Part shown: positions 1 through 4,540 of the stretch, piece after piece
Layout: every line of letters begins with the position of its first letter
Numbering within the stretch: position 1 is the first letter of the stretch
Assembly: GCA_017555325.1 (NCBI GenBank)
Contig: JAFZGR010000186.1
Span: forward strand, 1 to 6,866
Length of the DNA stretch: 6,866 bases
Source of the DNA: Alphaproteobacteria bacterium
GTDB lineage: Bacteria; Pseudomonadota; Alphaproteobacteria; CAAHEQ01; UBA3637
Reading direction: 5' to 3'
Program-made: the position numbers and the translations under genes
Notes under the pieces: generated by a model
The model's input: the letters and a program-made list of their open reading frames with translations, nothing else
Database searches by the model: none
What the model was told of the DNA's origin: nothing

Positions 1-24
1 CTGCTATCGGTCATCCGATAGCGG
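1..24. repeat. GC-rich inverted repeat (hairpin)
   Basis: GCTATCGG (3-10) and CCGATAGC (15-22) form a perfect 8-bp stem around a TCAT loop. It can be extended by a T-G and a C-G pair to base 1 and base 24. No T-run follows on the plus strand. The minus-strand downstream side lies outside the window. It could be the terminator of a gene to the left or a small structured repeat. It is distinct from the neighbouring hairpin at 40-67. Confidence 0.5.
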
Positions 25-33
25 ATGTTTCCA

Positions 34-67
34 TAAAAAATACTTATCTGCTTGGACAGATAAGTAT
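34..67 (-). terminator. Intrinsic terminator of the ankyrin operon
   Basis: Read on the minus strand, an 11-bp perfect stem (ATACTTATCTG, arms at 40-50 and 57-67) with a 6-base loop is followed at once by TTTTTTAT (complement of about 32-39). It lies about 28 bases past the stop codon at 96-98. That is where the transcript of the two ankyrin-type genes should end. Confidence 0.85.
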
Positions 68-95
68 GGTGGTCGATTTAAATAAATGGATTGTA

Positions 96-811
96 TTATA
101 ATGTATTTTCTTCTCGCCTTGTTGTAATCGGATTTATCAAATGAGGTTCTTTTTTGCCGATTAAGCGAGCATAACGTCCTGCTTTTACCTCTGTTTCATT
201 TTCAAATACTTCTTTTGTTCGAAGTTGTTCATATTTTTCGGTATTTTGCAACATGTTTTGTGTAGCTATATCGCCTTCTAAATTTAGAATGGATTCTATG
301 GCTTGCCGTTTTGCATCCTTAACCGCTGTTGGTTGAAGCGGGTAGGGTGAGGATATTTGAAAATTATTACCAAAGGCTTCACTTTGATATTTTTGTAAAG
401 AACTGATTGTAAAAAGAGCAGAAAGTGTTTTTGCGGTTTCTTTCGCCTGACAAGTTGATTCGTATGCAGATAACATATCTGTGTAATATTCTGCTTGAGC
501 CGGACGAAAATGAGCAAAATGGGTCACTTTGTGGTGTTTATATTGAATGGCACACATACGGGGGGTAAATCCGTTGTTATTTTTAATAAACGGATTAGGG
601 TTATAGGTAAGCACATCATTTAATTGCAGTCCTTCTATTTTGATTGGTAAAATAAGAAGGTGTAAAAGTGTATTGCCATTTTCATCTTGTAATTGACCAG
701 TTCCGGATGCGTTTTTAAGAGTTCTGCTACTTTTGAAAAATCAGCAGTCGGAATAAGTGAATGCGAATTTTCTGCTAAGACATTTTGTATTTCTTGTTGC
801 AAAATATTCAT
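96..811 (-). pseudogene. Ankyrin-type protein, frameshifted (second gene of operon)
   Basis: The original gene appears to start with ATG at 811-809 and encode about 238 residues. The first frame reads 40 codons (MNILQQEIQNVL to HPELVN), then runs out of register to an early stop. The other frame resumes with QDENGNTLLHLLILP and continues without a stop to TAA at 96-98. One missing T near 689-694 (AATTACAA where AATTTACAA would restore VNLQDENGNTLLH) explains the break. NGNTLLH is a typical ankyrin first-helix motif. The next unit, YNPNPFIKNNNGFTP, matches YKPNPLIKDASGFTP of the upstream gene, so the two are paralogues. The C-terminal 130 residues are charged and not recognised. The start lies 12 bases after the upstream gene's stop, so both genes share one transcript. 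The remnant from an internal ATG at 614 could still give 172 residues. The frameshift may also be an assembly error. Confidence 0.75.
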
Positions 812-823
812 CTTATATCTTAT

Positions 824-1414
824 TTAACTGTTTGTATGTGGTTTGCCTTGTAAATCATTCATAATTTTTAAAACCCCACGTCTGTTTTGGAAGTAAGCAG
901 GCGTTTGTTGTGAGGAAACACACATCCGATATCCCCGATCAGAAACATACTCTGCCTCTTGTTGCATGGCAGAAAGTGCTTGAATTGCACGAGATATTTT
1001 GCCGGCAGTATAACTGTTTTCATAAGATTGTAAAAAACGATAGGCTTTTTCATTATTATAATAAGCCGCCAAGAAAGATGGTGTAAAACCAGAAGCATCT
1101 TTTATTAACGGATTGGGTTTATAACTCATCACAATGGCGGGAATGTCTAATACATGTGTAAAACTGCCGGCTTTCCGTTCTTGTTGAGCCAAAATATCAA
1201 ATCCTTCGCTGGATGCAACGTAATGCAATAATGTATTACCGTAAGCATCGGTCATATCAATGATTTTGTACTCATCTAATAATTTTTTTATTTCCGGAAT
1301 CAGATTGGATGTTTTTAGTTGATTTGCGGCATTTTCAGGCGTATCTGTCTGAATATAAATACCTAATTGTGTTAATTTTTCTTGATAAATATTTTCTATT
1401 TCTTCGGGCAACAT
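824..1414 (-). CDS. Ankyrin-repeat-type protein (196 aa)
   Basis: This is an intact small protein with two ankyrin-like units. One is near residues 56-69 (DAYGNTLLHYVASS). The second is near 98-131 (YKPNPLIKDASGFTP, then a helix with LAAYYNNEKAYRFLQSY). Ankyrin repeats normally mediate protein-protein binding; the partner cannot be inferred. There is no signal peptide or membrane segment, so a cytoplasmic location or secretion without a classical signal are both possible. The start ATG at 1414-1412 has GGTGGA six bases upstream and an in-frame TAA immediately upstream. The N-terminal 50 residues are helical and charged, without repeats. It is the first gene of a two-gene operon with a frameshifted paralogue downstream. 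Ankyrin proteins are common in host-associated Alphaproteobacteria, but a host-directed role is only a guess. The two-repeat count is low for a stable ankyrin fold, so diverged repeats probably flank the visible ones. Confidence 0.75.
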   Translation of the reverse strand: MLPEEIENIYQEKLTQLGIYIQTDTPENAANQLKTSNLIPEIKKLLDEYKIIDMTDAYGNTLLHYVASSEGFDILAQQERKAGSFTHVLDIPAIVMSYKPNPLIKDASGFTPSFLAAYYNNEKAYRFLQSYENSYTAGKISRAIQALSAMQQEAEYVSDRGYRMCVSSQQTPAYFQNRRGVLKIMNDLQGKPHTNS

Positions 1415-1453
1415 ATTTTATCCACCATTTGATTGAATTGTTAAAACAGATTT

Positions 1454-1482
1454 ATTTTATCAGAAAACAATTATTTTGTCAA
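1454..1482 (-). promoter_or_regulatory. Promoter of the ankyrin operon
   Basis: On the minus strand TTGACA (1482-1477), a 17-base spacer and TAAAAT (1459-1454) form a near-consensus sigma-70 type promoter. The spacer ends in TGA, giving an extended -10. Transcription would start near 1447, leaving a leader of about 33 bases before the ATG at 1414. The -35 box lies just past the stop codon (1490-1488) of the broken gene upstream. Confidence 0.75.
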
Positions 1483-1487
1483 TTATT

Positions 1488-1666
1488 TTATTTAAAGATA
1501 TGAAAAAAGGAATATATATAACAATATTTATCTGGAATTTTCGTCAATTTGAGGTCTTGATGAGGATTCAGATTTTTATGGTATTGACTTGTATTTCCTA
1601 AGGATATGAAAGTGATATTATCTGTAATTAAGGTTATTTCTGTGATAATATTAGATGCCTTTTCAT
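1488..1666 (-). pseudogene. Small unrecognised gene broken by a frameshift after the start
   Basis: The minus strand has an open frame from 1685 to TAA at 1490-1488, reading NEKASNIITEITLITDN, then FISLGNTSQYHKNL and on to YSFFHIFK. It has no ATG, GTG or TTG near its beginning. A well-placed ATG at 1666-1664, with AAAGGA eight bases upstream (1680-1675), lies in another frame and hits a stop after ten codons. Adding one A to the run after this ATG (ATGAAAAAGG in place of ATGAAAAGG) would join the start to the open frame and give a 59-residue protein starting MKKASNIITEI. A near-perfect promoter sits just upstream. No family is recognised; the composition is Asn/Ile/Thr/Lys-rich with no clear membrane helix. 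It could be a recent pseudogene, an A-run contingency gene, or a sequencing indel. Reading of the frames is firm, and the ancestral start is inference. Confidence 0.55.
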
Positions 1667-1694
1667 TGATTATATCCTTTGTTAATTAAGATTT

Positions 1695-1723
1695 ATTATA
1701 TCATAAATTTTATTTCTAGTCAA
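1695..1723 (-). promoter_or_regulatory. Promoter of the broken small gene
   Basis: On the minus strand TTGACT (1723-1718), 17 bases and TATAAT (1700-1695), with TGA directly before the -10, match the sigma-70 consensus very closely. Transcription would start near 1688, giving a short leader that contains AAAGGA and the ATG at 1666. It is divergent from the plus-strand promoter at 1796-1824, with 72 bases between the two -35 boxes. Regulators binding there could act on both genes. Confidence 0.7.
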
Positions 1724-1795
1724 ATATTTCCATGTATGCTTGTTAATATAAATCACCTTTTTGAGAAAAATTGAATTGTTTGCTTTTAAAAAATA

Positions 1796-1824
1796 TTGAC
1801 AAATTTAAGATAAAATGATATAAT
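1796..1824 (+). promoter_or_regulatory. Consensus promoter of the 96-aa protein gene
   Basis: TTGACA (1796-1801), a 17-base spacer and TATAAT (1819-1824) are a perfect sigma-70 match, again with TGA directly before the -10. Transcription should start near 1831, giving a leader of about 20 bases that carries the ribosome site AAGGAG (1841-1846). This predicts strong expression unless repressed. No clear operator dyad was seen. Confidence 0.85.
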
Positions 1825-1851
1825 ACATAACAATTAAATAAAGGAGCTGTT

Positions 1852-2142
1852 ATGAGTAAAGAAGTAAAAACGTTTGACGAATTAATGATGAATTGTGATG
1901 ATCCATCCATAGTTGCAATGGGATATCGATATTATCAGCACTTGGAATTGGGATGCAATCATGCCCGTGAAGAGATGATGGAAGCTCTTGTAAATGGCGA
2001 AATGACGATGGAAGAATTTTATGATCGAATGCCAAAATCAAAACGTGCCATGCAAGAGGCGGAATTATTGCAATCTCACTCGGGGGAAGATATTACACAA
2101 ATAATGTTACGTCAACGATATTCCCGTTGTAATGGCGATTAA
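1852..2142 (+). CDS. Unrecognised small acidic protein (96 aa)
   Basis: The ATG at 1852 follows AAGGAG by five bases and a perfect promoter, so expression is very likely. The protein is rich in Met and Glu, contains three Cys (residues near 15, 35 and 93) and appears mostly helical. It shows no signal peptide, membrane segment or known motif. Segments such as AREEMMEALVNGEMTMEEFY look like short amphipathic helices, and MTMEEFYDRMP has the look of a small helical binding module. The C-terminus is basic (LRQRYSRCNGD). I do not recognise the family and assign no function. It stands alone: the genes on both sides are on the minus strand. A weak hairpin follows the stop. Confidence 0.75.
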   Translation: MSKEVKTFDELMMNCDDPSIVAMGYRYYQHLELGCNHAREEMMEALVNGEMTMEEFYDRMPKSKRAMQEAELLQSHSGEDITQIMLRQRYSRCNGD

Positions 2143-2151
2143 AAAATAAAG

Positions 2152-2167
2152 GATTTTGAGTAAAATC
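2152..2167 (+). terminator. Weak AT hairpin after the 96-aa gene
   Basis: GATTTT and AAAATC form a 6-bp stem around GAGT, ten bases after the stop codon. It has little GC and no proper T-run, so it is at best a weak terminator. Confidence 0.2.
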
Positions 2168-2193
2168 ACGTTGGATATATTATCAGATTTATT

Positions 2194-2620
2194 TTAAGTG
2201 GTTAATATATTGTGGCGGAATAACCCTTCTTTTAAAATGAGTAAATAATAGCGTAAAAAAGCAAAACGATATTCTTTTTTGTCGTTTAATCGTGTGTAAT
2301 CGTTGGGTGTAAAATCAATTTCATTGATGCTGTTTAATTTGTAAAGTGTTTCATCTGATTTGTTTTGGGGTGGATGTGTTAAAACAGAGGGACTATGATA
2401 AACAGCTTCTAACAGATCATCTTTTTGCATGAATGGCTTGCTCAATTTCATCATTTGATAAAGTTGTATCTTTTGGAACAACAATTAATTTGTCGTCTTT
2501 TTTCTCCCATAATAAGATAATTTTAGTATAATAATAAAATGTTTTGTTGCAATAAAATATTGTATATCAGGTTCTAAAGGTGTACGTATTGATATATAGA
2601 GTTGATTTTTTTTAGTTGAC
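2194..2620 (-). pseudogene. Unrecognised gene broken by two frameshifts
   Basis: Three minus-strand frames join into one plausible protein. Frame one gives STKKNQLYISIRTPLEPD and IQYFIATK (about 2617-2545). Frame two gives FYYYTKIILLWEKKDDKL, then IVVPKDTTLSNDEIEQAIHA. Frame three gives KDDLLEAVYHSPSVLTHPP and continues through FAFLRYYLLILKEGLF to TAA at 2196-2194. The joins lie in A-runs: CAAAAC near 2543-2548, where five As would restore the frame, and GCAAAAAG near 2428-2434, where four As would. An ATG in the last frame at 2484 gives only a 96-residue piece. No clear start was found: TTG near 2619 is in frame but lacks a ribosome site, and the plus-strand acetyltransferase promoter overlaps there, so the 5' end may be lost. 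The family is not recognised. It may be a true pseudogene or an assembly artefact. Confidence 0.5.
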
Positions 2621-2642
2621 AAATAAAAAAATCGTATATAAA
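2616..2642 (+). promoter_or_regulatory. Candidate promoter of the acetyltransferase-Nudix pair
   Basis: TTGACA (2616-2621) is followed after 15 bases by TATAAA (2637-2642). The short spacer weakens the call; TATATA and other A-rich boxes nearby are alternatives. Transcription would begin near 2650, about 40 bases before the likely GTG start. Confidence 0.4.
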
Positions 2643-2690
2643 AAAACTATTTATAAGTAAAGTGCTTTAATTAGAATGAGGATGAATTTC

Positions 2691-3095
2691 GTGAGTTATT
2701 CAGTTAAAATTGGTAAAGAAATTAACACGAAAGATATTGATGAAATTTTGGATTTAATCGGATGGGGCAGATATGAACCGGAACAATGGATAAATGTTAA
2801 AGAAAAATCAACGTTTATGGTTTCGGTATTATCGGCAGAAAAAACAATCGGATTTGCCCGTGTTGTAGATGATACATGCATGGCTATGATTTATGATGTT
2901 GCCGTTCATCCGGCTCATCAGAAAAAAGGTGTGGGCACTTTATTAATGAATGAAATTTTAAAATATATTAATGCAAATCGTTTTGTATACGTTAATTTGT
3001 TTTATGATATGAATAATAAAGGCTTGGATAATTTTTACCGAAAATTCGGATTTGAATTGATGCCGAATGGGATGAGGTTAAAGAAGAAAGAGTAA
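2691..3095 (+). CDS. GNAT-family N-acetyltransferase
   Basis: The protein has the GNAT fold signature. Strand beta-4 (AMIYDVAVHP) leads into the acetyl-CoA pyrophosphate loop HQKKGVGTLL (Q-x-x-G-x-G), followed by the alpha-3 helix. The C-terminal YVNLFYD and NFYRKFGFELMPNGM form the usual beta-5 and 'FY.k.GF' end. It should transfer an acetyl group from acetyl-CoA to an amine; the substrate cannot be told. I chose GTG at 2691 because GAGGA (2678-2682) lies eight bases upstream and the protein then begins MSYSVKIGKEI, as family members tend to. An in-frame ATG at 2676 would add five residues but lacks a ribosome site. The next gene starts 21 bases after the stop, so the two form an operon. Nothing suggests an antibiotic-specific enzyme. 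Confidence 0.85.
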   Translation: MSYSVKIGKEINTKDIDEILDLIGWGRYEPEQWINVKEKSTFMVSVLSAEKTIGFARVVDDTCMAMIYDVAVHPAHQKKGVGTLLMNEILKYINANRFVYVNLFYDMNNKGLDNFYRKFGFELMPNGMRLKKKE

Positions 3096-3116
3096 TTAAC
3101 AATTTAGGAGTACATA

Positions 3117-3551
3117 ATGTCAGATACAGAACGGTTTAAAATTCCCATCGGTATTTTTGTTATGTTAAGAAAAGGGGATACTGTTTTATTACAATTACGC
3201 CAAAACTGTTCGTTTAATGGGTGTTGGGGATTTGTCGGCGGACATTTGGACGGAAAAGAACAGATTGTTTCAGCGGCCGTTCGGGAAGTAAAAGAAGAAA
3301 TTGGTATTGATATCCGTCCGGTAGATTTGATTTTAAAAACAATTTGTCATAGTAATAAGGGGCAAGAATATTTACAGTTTTATTTTGAATGTTATAAGTG
3401 GTCAGGAAAAATTGAAAATAAAGAACCACATAAATGTGAACGGTTAGAATGGCATCAATGGGATAATCTTCCTGAAAATGTGTGCCCCTATATTCAAAAA
3501 GCTGTTGCTCAAATTAATTCAAATACAACATTTTATGAAGAGGATTTTTGA
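3117..3551 (+). CDS. Nudix hydrolase
   Basis: This 144-residue protein is one Nudix domain. The complete Nudix box G-x5-E-x7-R-E-U-x-E-E-x-G-U spans residues 42-64 (G42, E48, R56, E57, E60, E61, G63), with all metal-binding glutamates present. It should hydrolyse a nucleoside diphosphate linked to another group, using Mg2+. The family includes MutT-type and sugar-nucleotide enzymes, and the sequence does not settle the substrate. Residues FNGCWGFVGGHLDGKE before the box and ERLEWHQWDNLPENV after it are the usual flanking elements of small MutT-like proteins. The start has AGGAG (3106-3110) six bases upstream. It is co-transcribed with the acetyltransferase, which may mean the pair acts on one metabolite or nucleotide, but such pairs also occur by chance. 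A long hairpin follows the stop. Confidence 0.9.
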   Translation: MSDTERFKIPIGIFVMLRKGDTVLLQLRQNCSFNGCWGFVGGHLDGKEQIVSAAVREVKEEIGIDIRPVDLILKTICHSNKGQEYLQFYFECYKWSGKIENKEPHKCERLEWHQWDNLPENVCPYIQKAVAQINSNTTFYEEDF

Positions 3552-3572
3552 TTTTACGACAAATATTGTCCC

Positions 3573-3604
3573 CGTTTGTGCTTTTTTATCAAAAAGCACA
3601 AACG
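3573..3604. terminator. Long perfect hairpin between convergent genes
   Basis: The 14-bp arms CGTTTGTGCTTTTT (3573-3586) and its complement (3591-3604) enclose the loop TATC. It lies 21 bases after the Nudix stop and 25 bases before the stop of the opposing recombinase gene. A bidirectional terminator is the simplest reading. Neither side has a long T-run after the stem, so it may work partly through the T/A-rich stem tip. Confidence 0.55.
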
Positions 3605-3629
3605 CTTTAAACAATGTTAAAGTTTAATT

Positions 3630-4232
3630 TTAATTTTTGGGTATGTCGAGGTTGTTTTTAAGATAGCGATGAACTGTAATCCATGAACATTTCATTTGTC
3701 GGGCTATTTCGGCTTTGGTGGTGTTGTTTCTAATCATTTCTTTAACTTTTTTTTCGTTTCTTTTTAATTTTATGTATGACATACTGTATGGACGACCTAA
3801 TTGTTTTCCTTCGTTTTTTAATCGTTCTAATGAATTTTTTGTTCTTTCGGAAATGAGTTGTCGTTCAATTTCGGCGGCAAGTGAAAATGCAAACGCTAAA
3901 ACTTTACTTTGAATATCGCCTCCTAAGCGATAATTTTCTTTTAAAGTCCAAACTTGACAGTTTTTTTCAAAACAATGTTGTAAAATACTCATAACTTCCA
4001 GTGAATTTCGTCCCAACCTTGATATTTCCGATGCAATAAGAATATCATCTTGTTGTAGTCGTTTTAATAGTTTGTTGAGTTGTCGTTTCTCTAAACGTTT
4101 TTGGGATGATATTTTTTCGATAATCCATTTGTTAATGTGAATATCATTATTTTTTGCAAAAGTTAAAATTTCATGGTGTTGATTGTCTGTATTTTGCTTG
4201 TTGGTACTGACTCTGATATAAGCATAAATCAT
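3630..4232 (-). CDS. Mpi-like serine recombinase (DNA invertase family)
   Basis: A small (200 aa) serine recombinase of the resolvase/invertase class. The N-terminus MIYAYIRVST carries the nucleophile Ser9 and the active-site Arg7. The second arginine motif is SEISRLGRNS (Arg72, Arg75). The dimer helix AEIERQLISERTKNSLE spans about 120-136, and a C-terminal helix-turn-helix spans about 172-191 (TKAEIARQMKCSWITVHRYL). The run VWTLKENYRLGGDIQSKVLA and the neighbouring residues are typical, as I recall the family, of Mpi, the Bacteroides fragilis 'master invertase' that flips many promoter segments. The enzyme should cut two sites through a 2-bp core and invert the DNA between them. AAGGAG lies seven to eight bases before the ATG. 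It is divergent from the pilin-like gene across a 308-base structured spacer. Length and active residues are complete, so it should be active. A resolvase role is possible but less likely on family grounds. Confidence 0.88.
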   Translation of the reverse strand: MIYAYIRVSTNKQNTDNQHHEILTFAKNNDIHINKWIIEKISSQKRLEKRQLNKLLKRLQQDDILIASEISRLGRNSLEVMSILQHCFEKNCQVWTLKENYRLGGDIQSKVLAFAFSLAAEIERQLISERTKNSLERLKNEGKQLGRPYSMSYIKLKRNEKKVKEMIRNNTTKAEIARQMKCSWITVHRYLKNNLDIPKN

Positions 4233-4385
4233 GGTAAACTCCTTGTAAAGATGATTGATATCAAGGTTAGAATTATCAAAAAAACAATGAGAAATACACT
4301 AAAAAAGACTTATATACAAAAATCACCGTTTAATGATATATTGTATTTGTATAAAATTTAAAAACAAACTTTGGTATTAAAATAT

Positions 4386-4414
4386 ATTATATTCAATTAT
4401 TTTTCAAAATGCAA
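4386..4414 (-). promoter_or_regulatory. Candidate invertase promoter
   Basis: On the minus strand TATAAT (4391-4386) is a perfect -10, and TTGCAT (4414-4409), 17 bases upstream, is a partial -35. The leader to the ATG would be about 145 bases. The -35 lies inside the dyad at 4400-4427, so a protein bound to that dyad would block the promoter; the invertase itself is one candidate. Confidence 0.4.
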
Positions 4415-4427
4415 GCATTTTAAATGG
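4400..4427. other. Dyad with 2-bp centre: candidate crossover site or operator
   Basis: AAAATGC (4406-4412), AA, GCATTTT (4415-4421) is a perfect 7-bp inverted repeat about a 2-bp centre. Extended to 13-base half-sites it keeps 9 of 13 matches. Sites for Hin and Gin type serine invertases are about 26 bp imperfect dyads with a 2-bp core, so the form fits. An operator is equally possible because it overlaps the candidate -35. Confidence 0.4.
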
Positions 4428-4430
4428 ATC

Positions 4431-4470
4431 AAACAAAAAACATCTACAAAAACGGTGGTTTGTGTAGATG
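4431..4470 (-). terminator. Intrinsic terminator facing the invertase promoter
   Basis: Read on the minus strand, arms at 4441-4453 and 4458-4470 (CATCTACA core, 12 of 13 paired, GGTG-type tetraloop) are followed directly by TTTTTTGTTT (complement of 4431-4440). This is a textbook intrinsic terminator. No minus-strand gene lies between it and 5878, so it has no obvious transcript to end in the present arrangement. On the plus strand the hairpin is followed by a T8 run (4483-4490) only after a gap, so it is weaker that way. Confidence 0.65.
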
Positions 4471-4495
4471 AGGGCAGATAAATTTTTTTTGATCA

Positions 4496-4524
4496 TGTGA
4501 AGTGTTTTAGTGCAATTTTATAAT
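4496..4524 (+). promoter_or_regulatory. Candidate promoter of the pilin-like gene
   Basis: TATAAT (4519-4524) is a perfect -10, but the -35 position (TGTGAA, 4496-4501) is poor. Transcription would start near 4531, right at the ribosome site AGGGGG (4531-4536), giving a leader of only about ten bases. The weak -35 suggests an activator or another promoter upstream. Confidence 0.4.
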
Positions 4525-4540
4525 CTGTGTAGGGGGCAAT

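Larger units (their letters stand above)
4233..4540. other. Intergenic control region between invertase and pilin-like gene
   Basis: No coding frame was seen in these 308 AT-rich bases. In order they hold: a perfect palindrome TTGATATCAA (4255-4264) just before the invertase ribosome site; a candidate minus-strand promoter (4386-4414); a dyad with a 2-bp centre overlapping its -35 (4400-4427); an intrinsic terminator read on the minus strand (4431-4470); an outer inverted repeat GATCAAA / TTTGATC (4427-4433 and 4488-4494); and a -10 box (4519-4524) for the pilin-like gene. TATACAAA / TTTGTATA (4313-4320 and 4346-4353) is a further weak inverted repeat. Confidence 0.6.

Noticed and set aside
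1309..1503. Plus-strand open frame of 64 codons over the ankyrin gene start
   Set aside because: It runs antisense through a real gene and its promoter, and its Leu/Phe-rich composition is typical of shadow frames.
3885..3900. Second copy of the AAAATGCAA core inside the recombinase gene as the partner crossover site
   Set aside because: The match covers one half-site only, has no dyad partner, and lies in codons for a conserved part of the protein (AFAFSLAA).
4313..4353. TATACAAA / TTTGTATA inverted repeat as a recombination site pair
   Set aside because: Eight AT-rich bases 25 apart are expected by chance here, and the segment is too short to be a useful invertible element.
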